Below the pieces are notes generated by a model, which was given only the letters and a program-made list of their open reading frames with translations, was not told the DNA's origin and made no database searches. A stretch of 38,937 nucleotides of DNA from JBELHO01 sp042091375 (lineage in GTDB: Bacteria > Pseudomonadota > Gammaproteobacteria > Enterobacterales > Alteromonadaceae): contig JBELHO010000030.1 of assembly GCA_042091375.1 (NCBI GenBank), positions 1 through 38,937 of the forward strand, read 5' to 3'. Made by a program: the position numbers and the translations under genes. Within the stretch, counting starts at the first letter, position 1. Every line of letters begins with the position of its first letter. Positions 1 through 8,593 of the stretch are shown here, in pieces.

Positions 1-1458
1 GAAAACATGGGCGCGCAAATGGTTAAAGAAGTTGCTTCTAAAGCCAACGACGAAGCCGGTGACGGTACAACTACTGCAACTGTATTAGCGCAAGCCGTAG
101 TCAGTGAAGGTTTGAAATCTATTGCTGCCGGTATGAACCCTATGGATCTTAAGCGAGGTATTGACAAAGCGGTAACTGCTGCTGTTGCTGCCCTTAAAGA
201 TGCATCACAAGAATGTGCCGATAACAAAGCCATTGAGCAAGTAGGAACGATTTCAGCTAACTCTGACGAAACTGTTGGCCAAATTATTGCCACTGCTATG
301 GATAAAGTAGGTACTGAAGGGGTAATTACTGTTGAAGAAGGTCAAGCATTAACCGATGAATTAGACGTCGTTGAAGGAATGCAGTTTGATCGTGGTTACT
401 TATCTCCATATTTCATCAACAACCAAGAAAGTGGCGCTGTTGAATTAGAAAACCCATTTATTTTATTAGTAGATAAAAAAATCTCTAACATTCGCGAATT
501 ATTAACGACACTTGAAAGTGTTGCTAAAGCCGGTAAGCCTTTATTAATTATTGCTGAAGACGTCGAAGGTGAAGCCCTTGCTACCTTAGTGGTCAACAAC
601 ATGCGCGGTATTGTTAAAGTGGCTGCAGTTAAAGCCCCTGGTTTTGGTGATCGTCGCAAAGCCATGTTACAAGACATTGCCATTTTGACTGCTGGTACCG
701 TAATTTCTGAAGAAATCGGTATGGAACTTGAAAAAGCTACCTTAGAAGATTTAGGTCAAGCCAAGCGCGTGGTTATTTCTAAAGACAACACCACTATCAT
801 TGATGGTATTGGTGAAGAAGCTAATATTCAGGGACGCGTTACACAAATTCGCGGCCAAATTGAAGATTCAAGCTCTGATTACGACAAAGAAAAATTACAA
901 GAGCGCTTAGCGAAATTAGCTGGCGGTGTTGCTGTGATCAAAATTGGCGCGGCGACTGAAGTGGAGATGAAAGAGAAAAAAGCCCGTGTTGAAGATGCAT
1001 TACATGCAACGCGTGCAGCGGTTGAAGAAGGTGTTGTTGCTGGTGGTGGTGTTGCTTTAGTTCGTGCAGCTGATGCAATAAAAGATCTAGAAGGCGCTAA
1101 CGAAGACCAAACCCATGGTGTCAATGTAGCAATTCGCGCCATGGAAGCACCACTTCGTCAAATCGTTGCCAACTGTGGTGACGAAGCTTCAGTTGTGCTT
1201 AACGAAGTGCGCAACGGTGAAGGTAACTTTGGTTACAACGCCGGTAACTCAACCTATGGTGACATGTTAGCTATGGGTATTTTAGATCCGACTAAAGTGA
1301 CTCGTTCAGCACTACAGTTTGCTGCTTCAGTAGCTGGCTTAATGTTAACCACCGAAGCGATGATCACTGACGCGCCAGCTAAAGATGGCCCTGCTCCTGC
1401 TATGCCTGATATGGGTGGCATGGGTGGTATGGGCGGCGGCATGCCGGGCATGATGTAA
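1..1458 (+). CDS. groEL: Chaperonin GroEL, 5'-truncated by window edge
   Basis: This is the 60-kDa chaperonin subunit that forms double heptameric rings and folds client proteins in the cytoplasm with GroES and ATP. The reading frame is open from base 1, and the first codons (ENMGAQMVKEV) correspond to about residue 67 of the roughly 548-residue family protein, so about 66 residues lie outside the window. Visible hallmarks are the nucleotide-site DGTTTAT motif, the ARVEDALHATRAAVEEG segment carrying the catalytic Asp, and the Gly-Met-rich tail ending GGMPGMM that lines the ring cavity. The gene is followed by a strong terminator. groES would be expected just upstream, but it cannot be seen. 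Identity is near certain. Confidence 0.98.
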   Translation, partial: ENMGAQMVKEVASKANDEAGDGTTTATVLAQAVVSEGLKSIAAGMNPMDLKRGIDKAVTAAVAALKDASQECADNKAIEQVGTISANSDETVGQIIATAMDKVGTEGVITVEEGQALTDELDVVEGMQFDRGYLSPYFINNQESGAVELENPFILLVDKKISNIRELLTTLESVAKAGKPLLIIAEDVEGEALATLVVNNMRGIVKVAAVKAPGFGDRRKAMLQDIAILTAGTVISEEIGMELEKATLEDLGQAKRVVISKDNTTIIDGIGEEANIQGRVTQIRGQIEDSSSDYDKEKLQERLAKLAGGVAVIKIGAATEVEMKEKKARVEDALHATRAAVEEGVVAGGGVALVRAADAIKDLEGANEDQTHGVNVAIRAMEAPLRQIVANCGDEASVVLNEVRNGEGNFGYNAGNSTYGDMLAMGILDPTKVTRSALQFAASVAGLMLTTEAMITDAPAKDGPAPAMPDMGGMGGMGGGMPGMM

Positions 1459-1499
1459 TAGATTTTAAATCTATTAGTCCAACTCTAACCATTTAAATG

Positions 1500-1535
1500 A
1501 AAGCCCGAATAGTAATATTCGGGCTTTTTTTATTT
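1500..1535 (+). terminator. Rho-independent terminator of groEL
   Basis: A perfect GC-rich stem (AAGCCCGAAT/ATTCGGGCTT, loop AGTAAT) is followed directly by a run of Ts. It lies about 40 bp after the groEL stop and ends the groEL transcript. Confidence 0.9.
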
Positions 1536-1572
1536 ACAAAGCCAAGCATCACCATATTTACAGTATTACCTA

Positions 1573-1601
1573 TTGGTTGATATTATATTGCCAATTATAT
1601 C
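1573..1601 (+). promoter_or_regulatory. Possible sigma-70 promoter for the SnoaL-like gene
   Basis: TTGGTT and TATATC are separated by 17 bp and end about 21 bp before the start codon. This is a reasonable match to -35/-10 elements between the groEL terminator and the next gene, but it is only a visual match. Confidence 0.35.
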
Positions 1602-1622
1602 TGAGCTTGTTTAGGAAAAAAT

Positions 1623-1988
1623 ATGAGTGAAAAAGTCATTTTATCGTTATTTGACCAGTGGAATAGTGCCTTGCAAACCGGTGATCCAAAAAAGGTTGCT
1701 GCACTGTATGCAAGTAATGGAATTTTATTGCCGACCGTCTCAAATAAAGTGCGCCGCACTCCCAGTGAAATTGAGGATTATTTTGTCCATTTCTTAGCTA
1801 AGGGCCCACAGGGCAAGATAGATCAAGCCAATGTCCGCACATTTGCTGATATTGCCATTAATTCAGGGGTTTACACTTTTTCTTTTAACGATGGAGCTAA
1901 GGTACAAGCAAGGTATACTTTTGTGTATCGTTGGAATGGCATGATTTGGCAAATCATTGAACATCACTCATCACAAATGCCCGAATAA
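1623..1988 (+). CDS. SnoaL-like / CaMKII-association-domain-like protein
   Basis: This 121-residue soluble protein has the NTF2-like fold pattern of the CaMKII-association/DUF4440 (SgcJ/EcaC) group: an N-terminal helix with FDQWNSALQTGDPKKVAALYA, a conserved central ILLPT segment, and a C-terminal HHSSQMPE that is typical of the group. Such proteins form small cone-shaped dimers, and their substrate is usually unknown. No catalytic assignment is possible here. A purine-rich AGGAAAA precedes the ATG. It stands alone between two terminators, so it is probably monocistronic. Confidence 0.75.
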   Translation: MSEKVILSLFDQWNSALQTGDPKKVAALYASNGILLPTVSNKVRRTPSEIEDYFVHFLAKGPQGKIDQANVRTFADIAINSGVYTFSFNDGAKVQARYTFVYRWNGMIWQIIEHHSSQMPE

Positions 1989-2002
1989 TGTGTGAAATCA
2001 CT

Positions 2003-2034
2003 AGCCCGAACTGATTTGTTCGGGCTTTTTGTTG
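2003..2034 (+). terminator. Rho-independent terminator
   Basis: Perfect stem AGCCCGAAC/GTTCGGGCT with loop TGATTT, followed by TTTTTGTTG. It lies 14 bp after the SnoaL-like gene and faces the leftward chemoreceptor gene. Confidence 0.88.
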
Positions 2035-2088
2035 TCGAGATGCCATGATGTCAAGGGTAAAAATTGAGTGGTTTTATCTGTTTTAGGT

Positions 2089-4227
2089 TCATACTGTCAG
2101 CTTAAATCGGCCTAACATTTCTTGTAACTGGATGGCTTGCTGTGACAGTTGTTCTGCTGCAACGGCACTGCCCTGAGCCGCATCCCTGTTTTGTTGAGTA
2201 ACACAATCTATTTCGGAAACACCATCATTAATGACATTGGCGCCAATAGCTTGTTCACTGGTTGCTGCGGCCATTAATTCAACCAGCTCTGAGGTTTCAT
2301 AAATACTGTCAAATACTTGCGTTAAGCTGTCAGCTGTTTGTTTGGCAATGGCTCTTCCCGCTTCGGTTTTTTCAACGGCACCAGATATTAATTTTGCAGT
2401 TTGTGCTGCGGTTTCGGTACTTCTTGCGGCTAAGGTTCTGACCTCATCGGCAACCACAGCAAAACCTCGGCCTTGCTCGCCAGCACGTGCGGCTTCAATA
2501 GCGGCATTTAAGGCCAGTAAATTAGTTTGTGCGGCAATTTCATCTATGGTGTTAATAAACTCGGAGATATGCTGGTTAGCTGATGATATGTCCTCCATGG
2601 CAAGCACCATTTCACGCATTTTATTACTACTTGTTTGTGTTTCATCTTGGGCCTTGGCAGCGAGTAATTTGGCTTGATTGGCATTGTCGGCATTGAGACT
2701 AATTTGACTAGACAATTCATTTAACGAGCTAGAAATATTTTCCAAACTAGACGCTTGACTAATGGCACCGTCGGATAGCGCATTACTGCTTGACGAAACG
2801 TTGCCACTGGCATCGGCTATTTCTAAACTGGCTTGCTGAGTTTGTCCTAAAATTTCATCTAAATTAGCCAACATATCTTGTAAAGCAATACCTAATGAAT
2901 CTTTTTTAGAGGCTAAATTGACGTTAATATTTAGGCTTCCTGAAGCAATATTTTGCGCTAAATGAGTTTTTTCCTGTAATATAGTGACTAGGCTTTTCAT
3001 TTCAGCATATATGCCTTGCTCTGAATTGTTTTTTTCAAATTCAATGGACAGATCACCACTGGCCACTTGTTTGGCCATATTGGCAATGTAACTAGGTTCA
3101 CCACCAAGTAAGCTGACCAGATGACGAGTTAGCCATAACGCAATAAACCCACCTAAGATGATGGCGATTACTGTGCCGAATACAGTGACAGCGATCACCA
3201 TAGCCTCGGTGTCTTGTAATTCTTTATTTCTGCTCGTCATCAACAGGCGTTCTTGCTCTTTAAAGTCACTAATTTGCTTTCTAAACTTATCAAAATAGGT
3301 TTTACCTTTAGCTTGGCCTACTAAATCCGCCATATCATCCATTGTTTTTGCATCACCGATTGCTCGACGCAAAGTAATCTGTTGATTGACCACCTGATTT
3401 AACCAATTATCTATGGTTAATTTAATGTCTGCCAATAATGTGACTTGCGCAGGATTGTCTGCGACCTTTGTGGATAACTCGTCGATTAATTGATAAAAAT
3501 TGCTTTTACCCTCAGTAAAAGGTTGTAAAAAGCTCTCTTGGCCTGCTAGTAGATAACCGCGCATGCCGGTTTCCATGTCCACTGCTGAGCCCGTGATAGT
3601 TTGAGCCTTTACAATGACTTGATAAGTGTGTTCAACCCATTGGTTTAACTGCTTTAATTCATTAATATCAGTGCTTTGAGCTGCTCTGTTTTGGCGCAGG
3701 GTTAATAAGTTTTGTTCGTTGCTAATAAACTCAGCAATTTGCTCTCTGAATGTGTCAAAAAATAGTTTACCGCGCGCTTCACCAACCGTGCTGGCCATGT
3801 CATTCATGGTCTTTGCATCACCAATTTCGCGTCGCAGTTGAATAACTGGCTCGGTGACATGGGTTTGCCATTCTGAAATTGTGGTTGATATCTCGGCTAA
3901 GCGCTTAACTTGAGCAGGATTGTCGTCAACAGTTGTACTCAATGAAGAAATCAGATCGGCAAAGGTGTTATTGCCTTGTTTGTAGGGGGCGAGAAATTGT
4001 TCTTTGCCAGCCAGCAAATACCCCCGCATACCTGTTTCCATGTCGACCGCAGCGGCCTCAATAGTCGAAGCGGTTGCTAACACGTTATGGGTGTGATCTA
4101 CCCATGAAAAGTTGCTACTGAGTGACTTAACGCTGCTATACACAATCACTGCAATAATACACATCAGCGACAAAATAACACTATAGCTAGCAAGTAATTT
4201 GGTTTTAAATCTGAGTTTATCAAACAT
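2089..4227 (-). CDS. Methyl-accepting chemotaxis protein with tandem CHASE3-like sensors
   Basis: This is an inner-membrane chemoreceptor that signals to CheA/CheW. Numbering here is from an in-frame ATG 54 bp upstream of the chosen start (chosen Met = 19). TM1 spans ~31-51, a first CHASE3-like helical sensor ~55-200, a second ~210-355, TM2 ~361-385, HAMP ~386-440 and the signalling domain ~470-725. The signalling hairpin reads IDEIAAQTNLLALNAAIEAA followed by RAGEQGRGFAVVADEVR. Both sensor copies carry VDMETGMRGYLLAG, DNPAQV and IGDAKTM in the same order about 154 residues apart, which is an internal duplication. The start MFDKLRFKTKLL was chosen because it has a GGA about 7 bp upstream and fits the usual short cytoplasmic N-terminus. 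No C-terminal CheR-tethering pentapeptide is seen, and the ligand is unknown. Confidence 0.92.
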   Translation of the reverse strand: MFDKLRFKTKLLASYSVILSLMCIIAVIVYSSVKSLSSNFSWVDHTHNVLATASTIEAAAVDMETGMRGYLLAGKEQFLAPYKQGNNTFADLISSLSTTVDDNPAQVKRLAEISTTISEWQTHVTEPVIQLRREIGDAKTMNDMASTVGEARGKLFFDTFREQIAEFISNEQNLLTLRQNRAAQSTDINELKQLNQWVEHTYQVIVKAQTITGSAVDMETGMRGYLLAGQESFLQPFTEGKSNFYQLIDELSTKVADNPAQVTLLADIKLTIDNWLNQVVNQQITLRRAIGDAKTMDDMADLVGQAKGKTYFDKFRKQISDFKEQERLLMTSRNKELQDTEAMVIAVTVFGTVIAIILGGFIALWLTRHLVSLLGGEPSYIANMAKQVASGDLSIEFEKNNSEQGIYAEMKSLVTILQEKTHLAQNIASGSLNINVNLASKKDSLGIALQDMLANLDEILGQTQQASLEIADASGNVSSSSNALSDGAISQASSLENISSSLNELSSQISLNADNANQAKLLAAKAQDETQTSSNKMREMVLAMEDISSANQHISEFINTIDEIAAQTNLLALNAAIEAARAGEQGRGFAVVADEVRTLAARSTETAAQTAKLISGAVEKTEAGRAIAKQTADSLTQVFDSIYETSELVELMAAATSEQAIGANVINDGVSEIDCVTQQNRDAAQGSAVAAEQLSQQAIQLQEMLGRFKLTV

Positions 4228-4497
4228 ATATATATCCATATAAATAAAGGTACTACATCCATTAATTTTCATAGTAGCCAAGATTTATATATATGTACAA
4301 TAAAAAAATATTTTTACTATCGGATCTACTAACAACGTCGTATACTGATTATCAGCAGTAATACCATAGTGGAATTTGGTTAAAAAGATCAATATGGGAC
4401 TTTGGGTATTGCTTGCGTACCTAATGAGCATAGCTCAGTTGGTTTATTAGCTTTTTATAAGTAAATAAAAAAATCAGTTAAATATAGAGGATAACCT
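4228..4497. other. AT-rich divergent intergenic region
   Basis: This stretch separates the leftward chemoreceptor from the rightward DUF3016 gene and presumably holds both promoters. On the minus strand TTGTAC and TACTAT are 18 bp apart upstream of the chemoreceptor, a weak promoter candidate. GAGG just before position 4498 is a good ribosome-binding site for the DUF3016 gene. No RNA gene is apparent. Confidence 0.4.
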
Positions 4498-4983
4498 ATG
4501 CAAAAATTTATTATTCAACTATCACTATTACTCGTATTAGTTTTTGTACATTCATCGGTTCACGCTGCCTCCAGTGAAGTTAACTGGATCAAGCCTGATA
4601 ACTATACCGACATTAGAGCTGGTAATACCAACCGCAAACAATTTAAACAACAAGTCTTCAAAGCATTTGAGCAACACTTTGCCAAGTTGGCAAGTAAGCT
4701 ACCCGAAGGACAACAACTCAAAATTGATATACACAATATTGATTTAGCCGGTGATGTTAATGCTGGGGGTATCGACCGTCTTCGGATCGTTAAAGAAATT
4801 TATTTTCCTAAAATGAAATTTTCATACCGAGTATTAGCTGCCGATGACTCAGAGATCACTGCTGGTGAGGCGGATCTAAAAGATATGAATTTTATGAGCG
4901 GTGCTCACCTCAAGTACAAGCACGATACTTTTGGCTATGAAATAAAAATGTTAGATCATTGGTTTAAAGAAACATTTGAATAA
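4498..4983 (+). CDS. Exported DUF3016 family protein
   Basis: This 161-residue protein has a clear signal peptide (hydrophobic LSLLLVLVFVHSS, probable cleavage after VHA at about residue 23), so it is likely periplasmic. The mature part shows the DUF3016 pattern: W-x-KP-x-NYTDI near the start, a central LPEGQQLKIDI then DLAG, a YFPKMKFSYRVL strand, and a C-terminal LKDMNFM plus YEIKMLDHWF. The biochemical role of the family is not established. The gene has its own Shine-Dalgarno (GAGG) and a strong downstream terminator, which suggests a single-gene unit. Confidence 0.8.
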   Translation: MQKFIIQLSLLLVLVFVHSSVHAASSEVNWIKPDNYTDIRAGNTNRKQFKQQVFKAFEQHFAKLASKLPEGQQLKIDIHNIDLAGDVNAGGIDRLRIVKEIYFPKMKFSYRVLAADDSEITAGEADLKDMNFMSGAHLKYKHDTFGYEIKMLDHWFKETFE

Positions 4984-5011
4984 CCATTTGCCGTATTTAG
5001 CAATATTGTCA

Positions 5012-5042
5012 AACAACCCAGCATAATAGCTGGGTTGTTTAT
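5012..5042. terminator. Bidirectional rho-independent terminator
   Basis: Perfect 11-bp stem AACAACCCAGC/GCTGGGTTGTT with loop ATAATA, flanked by A/T-rich sequence on both sides. It lies between two convergent genes and can serve both. Confidence 0.8.
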
Positions 5043-5051
5043 TTAAAAAGG

Positions 5052-5357
5052 TTACTGTGTATAACTTTGTTCAAATTGAGCCAATACGGTAAACAATTGT
5101 TCTATTTTCTTTACTAAGCCAATGAGTAGCTCTGGCTGTTGCGACTTTTGCCACACTAATAATTCGTTAGCTACTTCTTCTACATAGGGTTGAAAAGTAT
5201 TTGCACTGCAGTTGAACCCTGCGTCTTTTTTAAAAATGGCATCAAACCCTGCTAATTTTTTGGTTCGCAAATCTGCTAAGGTGGCATCGGCGGTCAATGA
5301 TTTCTTTAAAATTACCGATATATTTTCAATTAATTGCTGCTGTATATTTTTGCTCAT
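5052..5357 (-). CDS. Small conserved-type protein of unknown function
   Basis: The product is 101 residues from the chosen ATG (MSKNIQQQLIENI). The frame extends 14 codons further upstream, but that start has no ribosome-binding site. It looks soluble and mostly helical, with no signal peptide, membrane segment or catalytic motif; the features seen are QPYVEEVANEL and a C-terminal LVKKIEQLFTVL helix. It lies 68 bp downstream of epmB on the same strand with no terminator seen between, so it may be cotranscribed. I do not recognise the family and assign no function. Confidence 0.6.
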   Translation of the reverse strand: MSKNIQQQLIENISVILKKSLTADATLADLRTKKLAGFDAIFKKDAGFNCSANTFQPYVEEVANELLVWQKSQQPELLIGLVKKIEQLFTVLAQFEQSYTQ

Positions 5358-5425
5358 GATCACTGTCTTTAAATAAAGCTTGGTTTGCCAACATGTCATT
5401 TTGCATGTTGTTGATGATAAAACTA

Positions 5426-6442
5426 TTATGTCAAATTTATCGGGGTTTTGTTAGCTTCACCCGCAATTTCTCGTACTAATTTTGGTACTAAAAAACCAGG
5501 TAATTTTGCCATCATCGCGGTGATTAACGATTTTGCTTTGACTTCACTGACATCAAAGTGAGCAACCCCTTGCACTTTATCGAACATGTGCAGGTAATAG
5601 GGTTGAATACCGCTATCAAATAAGTCTTCACTTAATTGACATAAAATATCGCTGTGATCATTGACTCCGCGTAACAATACACTTTGATTAAATAGGGCAA
5701 TACGCGCTTTTCGCAGTGGTTCAAGTGCTTGTACAAAGTGATCATTAATTTCATTGGGATGGTTGATGTGTAACACTATCGCCACTTTCAATCGACTGAC
5801 ACTCAGTTTATTGACTAACTCTTGGGTAATACGTTGAGGAATGACTACAGGCAAGCGAGTGTGAATGCGCAAACGAGTCACATGGGGGATTTGCGCTATT
5901 TTATCTATTAACCAAGCCAAATACTGATCATTTGCCATCAATGGATCGCCGCCACTAAAAATAACCTCATGAATATCTTCATTTGCCGAAATATAATCAA
6001 TAGCTTGCTGCCAGCGAGCCTTGTTGGGACTGTTATCTGCGTAAGGGAAATGACGGCGAAAGCAGTATCGACAATTCACCGCGCAAGCCGATTTAACAAT
6101 CATCAGTACTCTGTGCTTGTATTTGTGTAATAAGCCTTCAGCAACCGTGTTGTGCTCTTCTAGTGGGTCGGTAACATAGCCATTGCTGATAACAAATTCT
6201 TTGGCTAATGGCATCACTTGTTTTAACAACGGATCGTTAATGTCACCGCGTTGCATGCGGGCAATAAAAGGTTTAGGCACCAGCACCGGAAATAGTTGCC
6301 TCGCCTTAAAGTGCTGCTGATAGTGTTCAGGCTTTATTGCTAAGCTTTCGAGCAATATTTTTGGGTCTTTGACAGCATTAGCTAATTCTTTTTGCCAAGA
6401 AGTGTGCAATCCATTACTTATTTGAGGTATTATCTGCGTCAT
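5426..6442 (-). CDS. epmB: EF-P (R)-beta-lysylation pathway aminomutase EpmB
   Basis: This radical-SAM, PLP-dependent lysine 2,3-aminomutase makes the (R)-beta-lysine that EpmA attaches to Lys34 of EF-P. The radical-SAM cluster motif CAVNCRYC is followed by FRRHFPY, and the typical EVIFSGGDPLM and RLRIHTRLPVVIP segments follow. The C-terminus VPKLVREIAGE with KTPINL matches the family. Length from the chosen ATG (MTQIIPQ) is 338 residues against about 342 for E. coli EpmB, with good N-terminal correspondence. The open frame extends to 6511, but that would overlap efp. The gene is divergent from efp with only 49 bp between, as in other Gammaproteobacteria. epmA is not in this window. Confidence 0.95.
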   Translation of the reverse strand: MTQIIPQISNGLHTSWQKELANAVKDPKILLESLAIKPEHYQQHFKARQLFPVLVPKPFIARMQRGDINDPLLKQVMPLAKEFVISNGYVTDPLEEHNTVAEGLLHKYKHRVLMIVKSACAVNCRYCFRRHFPYADNSPNKARWQQAIDYISANEDIHEVIFSGGDPLMANDQYLAWLIDKIAQIPHVTRLRIHTRLPVVIPQRITQELVNKLSVSRLKVAIVLHINHPNEINDHFVQALEPLRKARIALFNQSVLLRGVNDHSDILCQLSEDLFDSGIQPYYLHMFDKVQGVAHFDVSEVKAKSLITAMMAKLPGFLVPKLVREIAGEANKTPINLT

Positions 6443-6449
6443 TTCTAAT
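6422..6449 (+). promoter_or_regulatory. Candidate efp promoter overlapping the epmB start
   Basis: TTGAGG and TCTAAT are 16 bp apart, placing a start site about 35 bp before the efp ATG. The element covers the epmB start codon on the other strand, so the two genes would share a very compact control region. This is a visual match only. Confidence 0.4.
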
Positions 6450-6491
6450 TTCAATGTATTCTCTGTGAGTCGCATAAAAGAGTAAACTATT

Positions 6492-7061
6492 ATGGCTAAT
6501 TTCAGTACCAATCAATTCAAAAACGGTCTTAAGTTAATGATCGATGGTGAACCTTGTAACATTCTTGACAACGAAATTGTTAAGCCCGGTAAAGGGCAAG
6601 CATTTAATCGTGTAAAAATCCGTAAACTTATTTCAGGCAAAGTGCTCGAAAAAACCTTTAAATCAGGTGACTCATGTGAAGGTGCTGATGTCATGGATTC
6701 CGAATTAGCCTACTTATACGCTGACGGTGAATTTTGGCATTTTATGAATAATGACACCTTTGAGCAAGTAGCGGCCGATGAAAAAGCGGTGAGTGATGCG
6801 GTTAAATGGCTTAAAGAGGGAGATCTATGCACCATCACCTTTTGGAATAGCAATCCCATTTCAGTTACCCCGCCTAACTTTGTCGAATTAGAGATCACTC
6901 AAACCGACCCAGGTTTAAAAGGCGATACTGCCGGTACTGGCGGTAAACCAGCGACTTTATCTACTGGAGCGGTTATTCGCGTACCTTTGTTTGTGCAAAT
7001 TGGTGAAGTGGTTAAAGTTGACACGCGCACTGGCGACTATGTCTCAAGAGCCGGTAAATAA
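6492..7061 (+). CDS. efp: Translation elongation factor P
   Basis: EF-P binds the ribosome between the P and E sites and relieves stalling at polyproline stretches. The 189-residue length and three-beta-domain layout are standard. The modification loop reads VKPGKGQAF with Lys34 exactly at the position that receives beta-lysine, which agrees with epmB next door. The C-terminal domain contains GDTAGTGGKPATLSTGAVIRVP and ends VDTRTGDYVSRAGK, both typical of the family. The Shine-Dalgarno is weak (AAGAG at a long distance). Confidence 0.97.
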   Translation: MANFSTNQFKNGLKLMIDGEPCNILDNEIVKPGKGQAFNRVKIRKLISGKVLEKTFKSGDSCEGADVMDSELAYLYADGEFWHFMNNDTFEQVAADEKAVSDAVKWLKEGDLCTITFWNSNPISVTPPNFVELEITQTDPGLKGDTAGTGGKPATLSTGAVIRVPLFVQIGEVVKVDTRTGDYVSRAGK

Positions 7062-7080
7062 GGCCGTTTTCTGAGGTACC

Positions 7081-7116
7081 AGTAGATGTGGATATTTACC
7101 ACGTCTACTAGTGCTT
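7081..7116. terminator. Probable terminator between efp and ccmE
   Basis: An 11-bp stem with one G-U pair (AGTAGATGTGG/CCACGTCTACT, loop ATATTTA) is followed by AGTGCTTTT. It lies between convergent efp and ccmE. The T-run is short and offset, so termination is likely but not certain. Confidence 0.55.
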
Positions 7117-7133
7117 TTAAGATACCCGTTAAA

Positions 7134-7604
7134 TTAATAGGTTTTGTTGTAACTCGGTGGTTTTTCTTGGTGAGTTAAAGAATCGGCGATCTCTTTTGGC
7201 ATATAGTTTTCATCGTGTTTTGCTAACACTTCACTGGCTTCTACTAAGGTATTGTTAACTAACACACCATTGGCAATGATGCCTTGTCCTTCGCGAAATA
7301 AGTCCGGTAAAATACCATCGTATTTTACTGTGATCACTGAGCCTCGATTAGTTAAATCAAATTGAACTTTTAAGTTGTCGGGATTGCGTTGCACACTACC
7401 AGCAACCACTAATCCGCCGACTCGCAAGCGTTGATCCACTGTCGGTTTGATACCGCTATCGTCCTTGCCATTAATAATTTCATGAGGCGTGTAAAATAAA
7501 TCGATATTTTGACTTAACGCATAGAGCACGAGTGCAGCTATTAGGCTGCCTCCTGTTAGTACTGAGATGACTATAGTCAGGCGTTTTTTGCGACGTGGAT
7601 GCAT
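7134..7604 (-). CDS. ccmE: Cytochrome c maturation heme chaperone CcmE
   Basis: CcmE is a membrane-anchored periplasmic protein that takes heme covalently from CcmC and hands it to CcmF. The 156-residue product has an N-terminal anchor (about residues 8-30) and an OB-fold periplasmic domain. It carries the diagnostic LAKHDENYMP motif, with heme-binding His130 and axial Tyr134. It is the last gene of the leftward ccmABCDE operon, two bases after ccmD. Confidence 0.97.
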   Translation of the reverse strand: MHPRRKKRLTIVISVLTGGSLIAALVLYALSQNIDLFYTPHEIINGKDDSGIKPTVDQRLRVGGLVVAGSVQRNPDNLKVQFDLTNRGSVITVKYDGILPDLFREGQGIIANGVLVNNTLVEASEVLAKHDENYMPKEIADSLTHQEKPPSYNKTY

Positions 7605-7606
7605 TG

Positions 7607-7816
7607 TTAATCTCTATTTTGCTTATGTTTTGCAGCGGCTTTTAACTTTTTGTTGCGTTGTTCACGTTGGATGATTTTTTTTCTCACTTGTAGATCCTCC
7701 GATCGGCTAATATAGATTAAGAAAAAAAATAATATCGCCGCTGCGCCATAAGATAACCAAACATAAAAACCGTGGCCATTCATGGTAATAAAATCCGCTA
7801 GATTTGTAAATTGCAT
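7607..7816 (-). CDS. ccmD: Heme exporter protein CcmD
   Basis: This small single-pass membrane protein of 69 residues stabilises the CcmABC complex and helps release holo-CcmE. One hydrophobic segment (YVWLSYGAAAILFFFLIYI) is followed by a very basic tail (RKKIIQREQRNKK), which is the normal pattern. Its start overlaps the ccmC stop in TAATG, and a strong AAGGAGGG lies 6 bp upstream, which argues for translational coupling with independent initiation. Confidence 0.93.
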   Translation of the reverse strand: MQFTNLADFITMNGHGFYVWLSYGAAAILFFFLIYISRSEDLQVRKKIIQREQRNKKLKAAAKHKQNRD

Positions 7817-8562
7817 TATTTACCCTCCTTAGATGTCGCCAATGCGATAACCCAAGGTCGCATCGCATTTCGAGCAATAATTTCGGTACGGAAACGTTGG
7901 CATATAATCCAAGTCGCTAAACAGATAAAACCAAAAAAGCAAATCACAAAAGGCCAATACATCTCGCTAGCCATTGATGGAGCGCCCAGCTTGGAAACAG
8001 TTGAACCTTGGTGCAAAGTGTTCCACCATTCAACCGAATACTTAATGATCGGAATATTTATAACCCCTACCAGTGATAATATCCCTGCCGCTTTACCCGC
8101 CACAGCTTTGTCTTCAAAAGCATTGTGTAAAGCAATAACACCTAAGTATAAAAATAATAAGATCAATTCAGTGGTCATTCTTGCGTCCCATACCCACCAA
8201 GTCCCCCATGTCGGCTTGCCCCATGCTGAGCCAGTGATCAAGGCAATTGCAGTAAAAGTAGCTCCCACTGGAGCAATTGCGGCAGCGGCGGCATCGGCGA
8301 GTTTAAATTGCCATACTAAGCCGGTAAACGCAGCACTAGCCATAGCCATGTAAATACTCAGGGATAAAATGGCGGTGGGCACATGTAAATAAAAAATACG
8401 AAAACTATTGCCCTGTTGGTAATCGGCAGGGGCAAATAATAAACCCCAAATAATTCCTACCACTAAAAGAACCATACTCAACATCGCCAACCAAGGCATT
8501 AGTTTAGTGGTGAATCGATAGGTTATTTCGGGGTTTGCATAAGGGTGTAACCATTTCCACAT
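7816..8562 (-). CDS. ccmC: Heme exporter/handling protein CcmC
   Basis: This six-helix inner-membrane protein attaches heme to CcmE. The 248-residue product has the WWD signature WGTWWVWDARMT at about 119-130, and the two external heme-ligand histidines fall at the expected places, His60 (FYLHVP) and His184 (NTLHQG). It sits between ccmB and ccmD in the leftward operon. Confidence 0.97.
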   Translation of the reverse strand: MWKWLHPYANPEITYRFTTKLMPWLAMLSMVLLVVGIIWGLLFAPADYQQGNSFRIFYLHVPTAILSLSIYMAMASAAFTGLVWQFKLADAAAAAIAPVGATFTAIALITGSAWGKPTWGTWWVWDARMTTELILLFLYLGVIALHNAFEDKAVAGKAAGILSLVGVINIPIIKYSVEWWNTLHQGSTVSKLGAPSMASEMYWPFVICFFGFICLATWIICQRFRTEIIARNAMRPWVIALATSKEGK

Positions 8563-8593
8563 AAATTATTCTCTCTCTCAGTTGTACAATACT

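Noticed and set aside
4428..4442. tRNA-like string GCATAGCTCAGTTGG
   Set aside because: It looks like a tRNA D-arm, but there is no acceptor, anticodon or T-arm around it.
7811..8353. 180-codon plus-strand open frame
   Set aside because: It is antisense to ccmC, whose WWD motif and heme-ligand histidines are all in place.
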